64,000 nucleotides of DNA from Phragmites australis (GCF_958298935.1 NC_084924.1:6634001-6698000), one strand, 5' to 3'; counted from the stretch's first letter, positions 24,507-36,364 are shown. A program made the numbers and translations. The notes: a model not told the origin generated them from the sequence alone.

Positions 24507-26025
24507 TCACTCCTTGGAGGACTTGTTGATCAGGGACTTGTGGATGTGCGGAATGACACCTCCACCTGCGATGGTGCCCTTGATGAGGGTGTCAAGCTCC
24601 TCATCTCCACGGATGGCCAGCTGCAGGTGACGAGGAGTGATACGCTTCACCTTCAGATCCTTGCTAGCATTCCCGGCGAGCTCCAGAACCTCAGCAGTCA
24701 AGTACTCCAGAATGGCAGCAGAGTAGACTGCTGCAGTAGCACCAACTCGACCATTTGCCTGAGTCCTTTGCTTCAACTGGCGATGGATACGGCCAACAGG
24801 GAACTACAATAGAAGAGGAAAAATTAGTGAGCACTTTACCATCACATAATCATATCTAATGCCCCCAAATTTACTTCACCATCGGGATGAAAACAAGATG
24901 TCAACAACTACATATGATAAGCTCTGCACAAAGACAGCACAACAAAAAAAAGACATCCATCATTTGTATTTGCATCCCTTTTTAATTTAATCATGACAGC
25001 ATCACAATTTTGTTTTGGTAGATCGCATAAACTTAAAGAATCTAGTGATTCTGAATCATAACCCTTTATCATCGATGCGACAGAGTCAATAAGAATTGTT
25101 TGATCAGAATGATGACAAATGGATTCAGATGGTATTGAAAATGATATGACAACAGAACGCACATACACATGATAGATCAATCACCAAACCAAAACACTAT
25201 GACATCTTGCATATTAGAGGAAGATTGGAGGATAAAAGAGGAACTATTCACACAGCAGGTCCAAGATTTCTTTTCTTGGACAAATTATCCAATAATTGTT
25301 TTCACAGACAGCTTGCTCCAAGTAATTCGCTAGCATCATCAACACCCTGACCCACCGGACAACCAATCACATAATCATATCTAATGTCCCCAAATTTACT
25401 TCACCATCGCTTGCTTTCATCCCGAATGTAAGAACCCCTAATGAAGACAGAGAGCAAAACCTCCCGGAACCCACAATTGCTCAGAGTACTCCTGCCCCAA
25501 TCAAACAAACATAATAATGTGCGCAACAGACCACATAAGTCAACGAGACAGACCAACCTCTGCTCCAGATCTAAAATGTTCGCGAAGGAAATTAGCCCTA
25601 AAAATTTAAAAATCTGACCCAACTAGCGCGCGCAACCTTCGCAAAAATAACAGCAGATCCAGCGCACACATGAATCTAACGCATACCGAAACCATACTAG
25701 ATGGACTAGTTCGCAGGACGAAGGCACCTCTCCACTGGTAACCGTACGAAACCTAACGCGCGAGAGCCGCGAGACCACACAAATCTCAAGCCCATCAGCA
25801 CAGCCGCGCGCGCGGCAACTCAAATCTAAATAAGCCCTAACACCGCGCGCCAAGCAAGCGTGCCGAAACGGAAAGCAGAGCGCGCAAGGGGGGTAGCCCG
25901 CTGCTGACCTGGAGCCCGGCGCGGGAGGAGCGGGAGACGGGGGCCTTCTTCCCCTTGTCCTTCTCCGCCGACTTGGCCGCCGTCGTCTTCGCCGCAAGCA
26001 GGCCCTTGCCTCCCTTCCCCGCCAT
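24507..26025 (-). CDS. Histone H2A variant H2A.Z
   Basis: A nucleosome core histone variant placed near transcription start sites by the SWR1 complex, in the nucleus. On the minus strand exon 1 is 26025-25909 and exon 2 24803-24507, with a 1105-bp GT-AG intron; 414 nt, 137 aa. The Lys-rich tail starts [13 protein letters not shown]. The fold starts at SRSSRAGLQ and continues [20 protein letters not shown]. The H2A.Z hallmarks are present: the [20 protein letters not shown] docking region and acidic patch sequence RGDEELD, and there is no SQ(E/D)Y tail of H2A.X. An overlapping upstream frame is an artefact. The start at 26025 was chosen because it gives the canonical tail. The gene is on the same strand as the CML but has its own promoter. 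Confidence 0.97.
24841..25409. repeat. Pair of 44-bp direct repeats in the H2A.Z intron
   Basis: 24841-24884 and 25366-25409 match at 43 of 44 positions (one C/T change). Both begin 'atcacataatcatatctaat' and end 'caccatcg'. They lie 525 bp apart in the single intron. Confidence 0.9.
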
Positions 26026-27935
26026 CTCCCCCGCTCCGCTCCGCTGGAAGACAAGGCCCTGCACCAACCAAATCCGACGGCGCGGGGGCCGAATCAGGGC
26101 AGATCGGGGCAGGAACCGGGCGGATCTCGCCACCGATTCGCGAAATCGCGCGGGGGATCGGGCGAATCGGGGGGAGGGGTTCGGATAAGACGGGCGCGGC
26201 GGAAGCCCCTTTACCTTTCGCGAGCTTTCGCTTCCTTCCCACTCACGCGACGCGAAGCGAAACCGAGATTATTTTTTTTTCCGTCTCCCAGTGGGCTGGG
26301 TGGGGATCTTATAGACGGAACTTACGATTTACCCCTTGAACTACGCATATATTTTTGTTACGCCTTCTTTTGAGCAAACTACAAGATAGGTGTGCAGTTT
26401 GCTAAAATAATAGGGGGCTTTTGTAAAAGACGAAAAGCTCCCTCTCGTGGCTTCGTGGCCACGGCGGGGACTTGCGCGGTTACTCCTTTGGCGAAAATTT
26501 CGAAATGGCAGCTGGCTGCCGTAACTGCCCTGTGGACCCCAGGTCATTACGTGGCGGTAAGTGTTTATAGAGAGATAATGTTAAGTATATACTATATAAA
26601 AATTATAATTTTTAATACAAATAAAACATACATGTGTATAAATATGATTACCTATCTTATTAGCATTAATATAAAAAGTGATGCTTAAGAAAGTATTTTG
26701 CCCTCTAGATAAGCTGTAGTTGAGAAAAAAAGTCAGTTTTTTTCATAAATATCTCATTCAAGCAACTCATTGTACATGCTTTAATATGCAAGTTTTGTAT
26801 TGTTTAGGTTATTTGATTGATCTAAAATTTATTAAAAAAAATTAAATGTTAGCTTCCATCCAATTAAATTGAAGAAAAAATAAATTAAATGATGACCTAA
26901 AAATACTAATTGAATACTCATTTGCATCCCTAAGTGGGTTGGCCGGCTAGGTCAGAGGCTAGGCGGGAACCGGAGGGATTTCGTGACGGGGTATCTTCGG
27001 AAATTGGGGTTGATGACGGGATTTCGTGGGGTTTTCAGTGTAGTTACCAAACTGCCCCTCTCTGGATCATTGACCTACAACGGATGTTGCGATTAACTCA
27101 TGTGGTGCGTGAACTGTGATGTGAATGGCGTAAGAAAGACTTGTGCAAATGCTTTTTCCAAGATAACCTCGTGCAAATACTGTTTCAGTTCAAAAAAAAT
27201 CTCTTGTGAATCCATCAGATTTGGAGTAAATTTTGCAAATGTAGGCTTGGTTCGATCGCATTTACATCCATATCCCTTGTGTTGTAAACATTGCTATCCG
27301 TAAATCTATGCGAGTATATCGAATGTAATGAACACAGTTAAGTTTCCACCCAGAAGAGTTTCGAAGCAGTTCTTTTTCTCATAAGCTCTCTTTTCTACAG
27401 GAAAAGGACTATCCACAAATTGATAAGCTCTCTTTTCTAAAGGAAAGACTGAATGAGTTGGCATCGGTGCTGAGGAATGTAAACACAATTGCTAAGCCTG
27501 GAATATATAGCACTAATTCTAAAGTTTGTTGTTGGTGATAACTTCATTTTAGTAGTAAAATTAAATATTTTAAATCATGTTAGCACCTATGGCAGAGGTG
27601 CTAAGGGATAAAATGGTAGTTATGAGATAAGTGGTGCTAAATAACTTTCTTTAGCACACAACTTAAGGGGCGACAGATGTACATACTCTTAGTAAGCATC
27701 ACACCATCAAATATCGCTTGAGGTTGGATCAACCAAACCATAGTCACGTAATGACGGGTCAAGGAATATGGTATGCTACTTGCGAAAGATTTTGATAAGG
27801 TAGGAACAATATTGTTCCAGCATTTTCGAAATAGGGGTGATGTTCCCAGGATAAGGAACGCGGCATGACTCCACATCCCTAGTGACTATGAACCAAACCT
27901 TGCATCCATTATCTGAGATATAGAAAGCATAGCTT
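26026..27935. other. H2A.Z promoter and intergenic DNA
   Basis: 26026-26320 contains the H2A.Z 5' UTR and a minus-strand TATA box (TCTATAAG, 26308-26315). Beyond it, AT-rich intergenic sequence (26560-26930) and unannotated DNA follow. No gene is recognised; small open frames here are random. Confidence 0.5.
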
Positions 27936-27950
27936 AGCTCAGCACTATAT

Positions 27951-29404
27951 TTTTTTGATAAATAAAACTTTTATTAACTTTTGTCGTTACATTAAGATGA
28001 TATCATCACACAAGAGTACACTCCTAGTTTCTGCTCAACTGAGGCGCACGCAACCCAAAGTACAAAAAATAAAATATTGTAAACAAATAGTATAAACAAA
28101 GCCTGATACGGAATATGATAGTAGGTTTAAAATCCCATTGTCTAAAACCCCAAACATGCCGGTAAACAAAGGCCGGACCACTTGCTCTAAACACGTACAA
28201 GCTTTCGTAGTCAACTCCCAAACTTATGGCTGCTGGAGCGCAGACCAAGAACGGAGCCAACACGTACATGTATATATAACCTGCATAGAATTAAATTATT
28301 TATTTTAGTCAAAAAAATAATTTCATTTATACATAGCTATAACGACCAACACATGGTCGTTACTGCAACCAATATATAAGCTTCCAATTTTTTACTCAGG
28401 CAATATAGCTAGTTCCTCATCATGTGAGTTACACTACGGGATGGGTAAAGGTTTGAAACCACCTGAATAATAAACCATGTGAAACGTGCAAAATGACAAT
28501 AAAAAAAGATGTTTAATTGTTTCAATTTTGTGACAGAAACAACATTTATGACTCCCTTATCATTTTCTTTTTTTTCAGGTTATCTTTAGTTAGGAGTACT
28601 TTTTGTCGAAAGTACCACAAGAATATTTTGATTTTTGGGTAACTTCAATTTCCCAATTTTTTGTTTATATATGAGGTGTCAATATGTTTTAATGCTCCAT
28701 ATTAGGAATTTACCGAGAATTTGCCATCCTGGGTGAAAATTCCAATTGAATTCATTATGTTCTTGTGTTAAAGTGAAGCTACTAATCCTCATTATGAGAT
28801 TATTCCATATGATGAGCCTTTGGCCATTCAAATTTCAACAGAAAGAGATATTTGGCGAAAACTCTTGCAGTACTTGTTCAACGGTCTCTTGTTTTGTGTC
28901 GCGCTATGTAGTATTGTTTTTTAAGGGGGCTTTTGCAAATTTGTCACTGGTTTTTTATTTTTTATAAGAATGTCACTCGAATGATAGTTCTGGTGGTATT
29001 TTTGCAATATTTTAATAGTAAATTTGCAATAACGGTTCAAAACAGTGACAAATTCACAATTGTCACTTGTTTAAGTGGTGAATTTCCTAACCGTGTGTCC
29101 TCCCAGAAGTGTTTGTTTGCCATCTTTGACATTGAATGATCTGAAGCAGAATATGCGTTGCTTCACATTCATCAAGCTGGCTTAAAAGTGAGAATCTCCT
29201 GATTTCCAGTAAAGTTGGGATAACGGTTTTGACCCTAGATATTTATTTCGTAATAAGCTTTGCCATACTCCATCTTCATTAAAAATTTGAATAACTATTT
29301 ACATAGGAGAGAGATATTCTGAGTATCTAGGTCTTAGATCCTTAGTCTGCCCTGTTCTCTAGACCGACAGAGTATCTTCTATTTCGCATGTCGGTATTTC
29401 ATAT
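27951..29404 (-). mobile_element. 5'-truncated LINE with 15-bp target duplication
   Basis: AGCTCAGCACTATAT occurs at 27936-27950 and again at 29405-29419, a perfect 15-bp target duplication. The plus strand begins with T-runs and 'gataaataaaactttta' right after the left copy, i.e. a minus-strand A-rich 3' tail. The minus-strand translation around 28440-28760 gives FTQDGKFSVNS, YGALKHIDTSYI and, after frameshifts, CCFC-like zinc-binding and 'HLFFxCHFARFxW'-type segments seen at the C-terminus of plant LINE polyproteins (zf-RVT). The frames are broken. A smaller foldback lies inside it at about 28925-29090. Confidence 0.85.
28925..29090. repeat. Foldback sequence nested in the LINE
   Basis: GCAAATTTGTCACTGGTTTT near 28935-28955 is matched in inverted form by AAAACAGTGACAAATTC near 29038-29056, with an AT-rich centre. 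It may be a small MITE; no clear target duplication was seen. Confidence 0.45.
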
Positions 29405-29419
29405 AGCTCAGCACTATAT

Positions 29420-30110
29420 GTTCTTATATGTCAGACATCCTGCCTTCGTGCCCCTGATTAAGCTTCGTTGATGTTTTTTTTATTTTCTCTTGTGCCAAAC
29501 TCAAGGCCTCATTGCACGCCATCACCAGGCTCCAAGGTCTGAAGCTCGTGGGATCGACGAGGCTAAGTCCATGCCAACATACTGGCTCCTAGGATCCTCC
29601 ATTTATGTTAGGAATATCAAATTCCTCGCCCTGATCTTGATAATCTTCGATACCGCACGGCATAATAATTGTTCATAACCTTGGCAGCTGGGACATTTGA
29701 AGTGCTGCAATTTTCTAGGGAAGTAGAACACCACATTTCTGAGCCTGCCTCTGTAACAAACCGTAGAACTGCTTTGGTAGGTATTTTCGACTACTCCGGC
29801 CAGGGTTCTGACATGTTTATGTACTCCCAACAGATAAATTCCATATCCCTATTCTCTGGCGCACTGTTAAGATCCGTTGTATCGCCAGTTGCAAGCTGTG
29901 ATGCCCGGATCACTCATTGTCCACGTCCAACTGACACCATGTTTGACTGGTATCACCAACATGACAATAGCATTTTCACCTGCAGCCAGTTGAGAAGGAT
30001 TTTGATATGTCAGATACTCGCTGCAACATCATACTTTTACTTAATTCCATCCTCCCTGCACAATTAGCATGCGTTGCCAATTGAGGAATCTCGCAACTAC
30101 GATAACAAGC
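29420..30110. other. Intergenic DNA left of the copia insertion
   Basis: No gene is supported. The plus-strand frame 29669-30067 (132 aa) has no recognisable domain or flanking gene structure. Confidence 0.5.
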
Positions 30111-30317
30111 TGAAAGCGGAACTACTCAACGCAATGATTCAATTAGATCAGATGCGGCAGTTAAATAGAGTACACGGAGGCTTAGAGATAGAAACAGATT
30201 ACATGCCGTGATTATGAGAAGCTAAACATGGAAACTATCTAAACGGCCTCCGGAGATGGCGTGCGCCTGCTGCCGCTGCATGGTCCTGTAGAACGCATGA
30301 GAATGAACATGCTAACA
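30111..30317 (-). repeat. 3' LTR of the copia element
   Basis: 207 bp. It matches the 5' LTR at 206 of 207 positions by eye. Minus-strand orientation is set by the internal genes. Confidence 0.95.
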
Positions 30318-30342
30318 CGCCCCCGCAGTTGGAACGTCGACA

Positions 30343-33300
30343 TCAGCCATGACTGGAGACATTCAAACTGGATCGGAACTCCGTAAAAACAGAGGTAGGC
30401 AGACCCTTAGTGAATATGTCCGCATACTGCGAGGTGGTAGGCACATGAAGAACTCGGATCTCCCCAGTAGCGACTTTGTCCTGAACAAAGTGTAAATCAA
30501 TCTCAACATGTTTGGTGCGCTGATGCTGTACCGAATTTGTTGAGAGATAGACTGCACTGATATTATCACAAAACACCACAGTAGAACGCCTGGGACAGAA
30601 ATGAAGCTCCTGAAGTAACTGCCGGAGCCAAGTGACCTCTGCAACGGCATTAGCGACTGTCCGATATTCGGTCTCGGCACTGGAACGAGACACCGTCTGC
30701 TGGCGCTTCGACGACCAGGAGATCAAATTATCGCCCAAAAACACTGCATACCCGGAGGTAGAACGACGAGTATCCGGACAGCCAGCCCAGTCGGCATCGG
30801 AGTATGCAACCAGGTCACAACCAGAAGAACGATGCAGCTGTAGACCATAGTCCAGGGTGCCCTTGATATAGCGGAGAACACGCTTGATCAAGGCCAAATG
30901 CGGCTCACGGGGATCATGCATATAAAGACAGATCTGCTGCACAGCATAAGAGATGTCCGGGCGGGTGAAAGTGAGATACTGAAGGGCGCCAGCGAGAGCA
31001 TGGTAATCAGTGGCGTCGGTAACAGGAGTCCCATCAGCAGAGAGCTTAGCATTAGTGTCAATTGGAGTGGAACAGGGTTTGCAATCGGTCATGCCAGCAC
31101 GATCCAAGATCTCAAGCATATAGTGACGCTGTGACAAGAACATACCATCAGTACGCCGAGAAATAGACATCCCAAGAAAATGATGTAGGCTGCCAAGATC
31201 CTTCATAGAGAATTCCACTGTAAGAGAACTGATAATACTGCGTAACAGATCTCCAGAGGAGGCAGTCAGAATAATATCATCAACATAAAGGAGTAAGTAT
31301 GCCATGTCTGACCCACGCCGAAGAACAAAGAGAGATGTATCGGATTTTGCTTCAACAAAACCAGAGGACCGAATAAAGGTGGCAAACCTGCTGTACCAGG
31401 CTCGGGGCGCTTGTTTCAAGCCATAGAGTGACTTATTGAGGCGGCACACATGATCAGGCTTGGAGGAATCGACAAAACCAGACGGTTGTGCACAATAGAC
31501 CGTCTCGCTCAGGGTGCCATGGAGAAAAGTATTCTTCACATCCAACTGATTAACGGGCCAGTTGCGAGATAATGCCAGAGTTAGAACTGTGCGGATGGTG
31601 GCTGGCTTCACAACGAGACTGAAAGTCTCACCGAAATCAACACCAGGGCGCTGTGTGAAACCCCGAAGGACCCAGCGGGCTTTGTAACGATCAAGCGTAC
31701 CATCAGGATGCAACTTGTGCCTGTAGACCCACTTCCCGGTAACAATGTTGGTACCACTTGGTGGAGGTACGAGATCCCAGGTATTGTTCGCTTGGAGAGC
31801 GGTGAATTCCTCTATCATAGCATCCCGCCAGTTTGGGTCGGCCAAGGCACTGCGGTAGGTCTTTGGAAGAGGAGACAATGCAGTGGCGTGCAAGTCAAGA
31901 ATCTCCTTTGGCTGTCGAAAATCATGCTTCCCCCGAGTGACCATAACATGATCATTGACGACGGCCGAGACTGGAATCGCACCTGGTGGAAGCTGTGCGT
32001 CAGAGCCAGGCATGTTGGTGTGCGGCAGTGAAGAGGAGCCAGCTTCCTCCGAGGACCGGGCCGAAAGCCGCCCGTCATTTGAGACTGAGGGCGGGATGGT
32101 GGGCGGAAGTGGCCCAGAGACCGCCGAGGGCCCAGCGGAGGTGGGGGAACTGGGCTCCACCGTGGTCAGCCCATGGAGGGGAGCTGCTGCAGACGGGCTG
32201 GTGGAGGCCGAATGTTCCAGGGCCCCGCTGGCAACAGCCCGAGAGGTGGATTCATCTGGGGTAGCGGGAGACCGGCCGAGGACGGCAACACCAGGACCTG
32301 CAAGACCTGTACCTGCAACAACTGGTGAACCAATAGGGCTAGGCACATAGTCAAACTCCGAAAGAAAATCAAAGTTGGATGAAGGGAGTGGGGCAGGAAG
32401 CTCGGCAAAAGGAAAAGAAGATTCATCGAAAGTAACGTGACGAGAGATAATTAGGCGGTTGGTGGCAAGGTCAAGACAGCGGTACCCCTTGTGTTCCGAG
32501 GGATAACCTAAGAAGACGCAAAGAGTGGACCGAGGAGCGAGCTTATGTGGAGTGGTGGCAGATAGGTTAGGGTAGCACTTACAACCAAAAACACGAAGGT
32601 GATCATAGGAAGGATGAACGCCGTACAACACAAGGTACGGAGTCTGGAAGTCAAGTGTCTTGGTTGGGTGGCGGTTGAGGAGATAGGTGGCCGTGTGAAG
32701 GGCTTCCACCCAGTAGGGTGCCGGAATGCTGGCCTGAAACATCAGGGAACGCATGATATTGTTAGTGGAACGGATGATGCGTTCGGCACGACCGTTTTGG
32801 GGGGAAGTGTGGGGACATGACATGCGAATGGTGGCACCATGAGTGAGGAGGAAGAGGCGGGCGGTGGAGTTATCAAACTCTCGACCGTTGTCGCACTGGA
32901 CGGTCTTAATCGTGGTGCCAAACTAAGTAGCGACATAAGAAAAAAAGTTAGAAAGAGTAGGAAATGTGTCTGACTTGAGGCGTAAAGGAAAAGTCCATGA
33001 GTAATGGGAGCAATCATCAAGAATTATAAGATAGTATTTATAGCCAGTGACACTAGCAATTGGGGAGGTCCACAAATCACAGTGTATTAAATCAAAATTC
33101 TTGAGAGCACGAGAGTTGGACTGAGTAAAAGGAAGGCGCACATGGCAACCTAACTGACAAGCATGACACAAAGTTTTTAACTCACTTTTATTACAAGCAG
33201 AATCCAAAGAAGGTGCTAAACGAGATAAGGACTCGTGGCCAAGATGACCGAGCCGGCGGTGCCAAAGCACGGGAGGGGATGTGATGGCAGCGAAGATGTG

Positions 33301-33720
33301 AGGATGGGTTGGTGGCCGAAAGGAGTAGAGCTCCCCAGAACTATTGCACCTGACGATCACGTTCCGTGTTACCAGATCCTTCACAGAGAGGCCAAAAGGG
33401 TCAAATTCGACAGAACAATGATTGTCAGTAGTGAAACGACGGACAGATATGAGGTTCTTAATAATGTGCGGGGAGATAAGAATATGATGTAAATGTAAAG
33501 GACGTTCTGTCATAGGAAAAGAAGTAGACCCAACACCAGTAACAGGTAATAAGGAACCATTGCCGACAATGATATTAGATGGGGTAAAAGAACTAGGTGG
33601 GCGAATATGAGATAGAGAGTCGGAGTTTGAGGCCATGTGAGAGGAAGCACCTGAGTCCATATACCAGTTGTTGGTCGGTGGAGGAGTGAGGGTCATGGTG
33701 TTGAAGTTCTGCGCCAAAGC
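30343..33720 (-). pseudogene. Copia pol: protease, integrase, reverse transcriptase, RNase H with an in-frame stop
   Basis: The enzymes for processing, integration and reverse transcription lie in one minus-strand frame (33720 down to 30343), broken once. The protease active site is in WYMDSGASSHM (about 33630-33665). A GAG-pre-integrase motif LWHRRLGHLGHESL follows near 33240. The integrase core starts at DLIHCDLWTSP. A TAG at about 32921-32923 stops the frame inside the integrase, after SYVAT. Reading resumes in the same frame: HTSPQNGRAER, then the reverse transcriptase (LDVKNTFLHG, YGLKQAPRAW, LLLYVDDIIL, the YVDD catalytic box near 31290) and RNase H (SDADWAGC, SSAETEYR). The frame ends at 30343. 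The stop probably blocks most pol synthesis. Confidence 0.93.
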
Positions 33721-33839
33721 CTGTTGATCCCATGACCAGGACTGCTGCTGGGGTGGTGTGGCGGGAGGGACGCCGTAGTAAGGTGCAGGGGCGGGCTGGC
33801 CTGCAAACTGATGGCCGGCGAATTGCTGCTGGAGGGGCG

Positions 33840-35002
33840 TGCTGGCGACGAGAGCCTGGGGGCAGTGGCGCAAGAGGGGGGTGCGGACGCGCGCCAGGCT
33901 GTCCTGGCCAGACGGCAAAGGTCCCCGTAAGTGGGTTCCAGTGCGGCGGCCAGGTACCAGGCGGGCGCGGCGGACCGCCCTGTCCACCCCCGTTCCCGTT
34001 GTGGCGCCAGCGCCGATGACTTCTATTAGAGCCGCCCCCGGTCCCGTAGCCACCCTGTCCGCCTTGACCGCCAGCACTGATGGGGTCGCCATGTCCTGGG
34101 ACGCCGCCGCCATGCCCGGTGGCACTAGGGCCACCAGTGGCGCCTGGGTTGGAGACGCCAGGGCGCGACGCAGGAGGACACGGTGGTGTGGTGGCCATGA
34201 GCGCCGTCTGAGTGGAAGATTTGCTGGCAAGGGTCACCTCCTCAATAAGCAGATCCGCACGGACATCGGAGTAGGAAGGAAACGGGCGCGTGCGCTTGAT
34301 CAGCGCTGCCATGTGGGAGTACTGCTCGCTCAGGCCGCGTAGAACATTGAGAACTAGGGTGCGATCCAAGACCGGCTCACCCAATGTCCCCAGAGCGTCC
34401 GTCATACGCTTCATCTTGTTGCAGTAATCGGTGACCGAAAGATCTCCCTGAACGAGAGTCCGGAATTCGGCATCAAGGATGATGGCACGGGTTTCCTTAT
34501 TGCCGATGAACTGGTCTTCGAGGCCGAGCCAGATGGAGCGCGATGTCGGGGAAGTGGAGGACACCGCTTCGATGAGCTCGGGCGACACCGTGCCGAACAG
34601 CCACGACTTGACTGTGCAATCCATGCGGTGCCAATGAGGAACCATGGAGAAGTCGTCGTCGGAGAGCACCAGACAGTCGAGGGCATATTTGGTCACGATG
34701 TTGAGGAAGAGCTTGCGCCAGCGGCTGTAGACCGAGGACGTCTGCTCGAGGACGAGGGGGATCATCGTCTTGATGTTGGACACCGCGACGGCCTGAGCGT
34801 GAAGCTGGGACTGCTCCAGATTCTCGTGCTCGGCAAGGCGACGAGCGGCCTCCTCCGCCCTGGCAGTAGCAGCCTTGGCCTCGGCGGTGGCTGTTTCGGC
34901 TGCGGCGAGGGCGTCGACTGCAGCCTTCTTGAGCGCAGCGTCTTGCGCGGCCTGGGCGGCGGCGTCGTCAGACGACATTGAGAGGGTGGGAGCGCCGATC
35001 AA
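33840..35002 (-). pseudogene. Copia gag (UBN2-type) in a different frame from pol
   Basis: The minus-strand frame from 35002 starts MIGAPTLSMSSDDAA; the inner Met at 34978 is the likelier start. It continues with an Ala/Glu-rich coiled stretch and then a copia gag core with WLFGTVSPELIEAV, SIWLGLEDQF and CNKMKRMTDAL. A Gly-rich tail (GGQGGYGTGGG) follows, then WNPLTGTFAVWPGQ. After that the same frame reads unrelated Pro/Arg-rich sequence, while the pol frame begins to read a Gln-rich linker leading to the protease. So a single-base-type frameshift lies at about 33840-33900. No CCHC knuckle is visible, which is common in this type. Confidence 0.88.
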
Positions 35003-35124
35003 GAGGAGCGACGGCGGCGCGGGAGGCGGGGAGCGCGTCGTCGGTTGTGAAGCCCGCTCGACGGAAGCACGCCGCGGCGATTAGGGGTAGCGGAAGCGAG
35101 GGGATCGGCCCCTCTCGGATACCA

Positions 35125-35331
35125 TGAAAGCGGAACTACTCAACGCAATGATTCAATTAGATCAGATGCGGCAGTTAAATAGAGTACACGGAGGCTTAGA
35201 GATAGAAACAGATTACATGCCGTGATTATGAGAAGCTAAACATGAAAACTATCTAAACGGCCTCCGGAGATGGCGTGCGCCTGCTGCCGCTGCATGGTCC
35301 TGTAGAACGCATGAGAATGAACATGCTAACA
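35125..35331 (-). repeat. 5' LTR of the copia element
   Basis: 207 bp, followed on the minus strand by the primer-binding site at about 35113-35124. Confidence 0.95.
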
Positions 35332-35336
35332 CAAGC

Positions 35337-36087
35337 TACTCTGCTGCTGCTGCTAATGAGTTTGATGACCTAATTGATTGGCATCCCAGCACTGGTGAAA
35401 CCAACTACATTTGCCGGACAACCACAAAAGGGTAGCAGATTCTAGCGCTCATGGTGAGACCGAGTGAGAGCCCAGTGAGGCCAGAGCCCGGAGCTGCATG
35501 TGCACTAGTTGTCAGGCAAGACCATGCAGGACCATGCAGAGCATACGATTCAATGTGGTCAAGGACATGGATGCTTGAGCTAGGAATACATAGACCAGGG
35601 GGCCTTGAAGCAGGTGGTGCTCAGGAACGAGGATGCCATATGGTGGTGAGCGGTGACCGCCGGCCAGGAAGAAGCAGAACATATGAGGGCAGAGAGCTTG
35701 CACAATAAGCAACCGGTGGACAGTCTGCCATCGTTGTTGCCTCCTGGATCCTCTTCAAACCTTCGTCCATGGTCTCGAAGTCCTTCATAAAATCCCTAAG
35801 AACTGGATCCTCGATTGAATCCCACCCGCGGTGGCGGCCATCCCGGCGGCCGCCGGACGGGGGCGCGCGCTCGGGGGAGGAGGGTTTAGGTCTCGGAGGG
35901 GTCAGCAAATTGGCAGCCGATTGATTGGACCGACATCTCGGCTGATCCTGGGCCCAAACAAAGGAGCTCTTAATGGGTCAAATACTAGGCCCAGATAATG
36001 TTCTTGATCAACAGAAGCCTAAGCAAGGCCTGCAAAGCAAATCTGGGGAGCTATTTTGTTCTAGGTGTATGCTTAAAAAAAGAGAGC
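35337..36087. other. Intergenic DNA right of the copia insertion
   Basis: Apart from the small minus-strand frame at 35621-35908 nothing is recognised. A GCT repeat lies at 35340-35355. Confidence 0.5.
35621..35908 (-). CDS. Small frame of unknown function, possible gene fragment
   Basis: 95 aa on the minus strand. It has a Pro/Arg/Gly-rich N-terminus (MLTPPRPKPSSPERAPP) and then a well-ordered acidic helical stretch, SIEDPVLRDFMKDFETMDEG followed by LKRIQEATTMAD, which looks more like real protein than its surroundings. The rest reads as random sequence, as if a splice donor lay near residue 60. No family is recognised and no neighbouring exon was found; it may be a first exon, a captured fragment or chance. 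Confidence 0.25.
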   Translation of the reverse strand: MLTPPRPKPSSPERAPPSGGRRDGRHRGWDSIEDPVLRDFMKDFETMDEGLKRIQEATTMADCPPVAYCASSLPSYVLLLPGRRSPLTTIWHPRS

Positions 36088-36364
36088 AAATTAGGTTTAT
36101 GTCATCTGTCAATTGCAGTTTCGGCTTTTGCCACCATTTTTTAATTGTTCGGTTTATGCCACTAGTTTCAAAAATTATTAGGTTCATGTCACTAGTTAAA
36201 CCGAACTAGTGGTATAAATCGAATAAGTTTTTCTTAATTCAAATACGCCAACTAGTAACATGAACTAAAGAATTTTTTCGAACAAGTGATATAAGATATA
36301 ACGATTCAAAAAACAGTGGCAAAAACCGAAACGGTAGTTGAACAAGTGGGGTAAACCTAAATTT
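36088..36364. mobile_element. Foldback MITE-like element, about 277 bp
   Basis: The left arm (36088-36141) and right arm (36311-36364) are inverted copies over about 55 bp. The left runs AAATTAGGTTTATG ... TTTCGGCTTTTGCCACC; the complement of the right runs AAATTTAGGTTTACC ... TTTCGGTTTTTGCCACTG. The centre has further ACTAGT-type inverted words. No clear target duplication was seen. Confidence 0.65.

Larger units (their letters stand above)
30111..35331 (-). mobile_element. Ty1/copia LTR retrotransposon, structurally complete, 5221 bp
   Basis: Two 207-bp LTRs (30111-30317 and 35125-35331) differ at one position, near 30231. The target duplication is CAAGC at 30106-30110 and 35332-35336, and the ends are TG...CA. 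Read on the minus strand, TGGTATCCGAGAGG follows the 5' LTR directly, close to the initiator-Met primer-binding site. A G-rich tract precedes the 3' LTR. The gene order gag, protease, integrase, reverse transcriptase, RNase H defines Ty1/copia. One LTR change implies a recent insertion, yet the polyprotein frame has two lesions (see the gag and pol entries), so it probably cannot move by itself. Confidence 0.95.

Noticed and set aside
29669..30067. 132-aa plus-strand frame left of the copia element
   Set aside because: No domain, no exon context and a composition like its surroundings.
30069..35435. Short open frame that would be restored if the copia element were removed
   Set aside because: Only about 46 codons would result; this length occurs by chance and no family was recognised.
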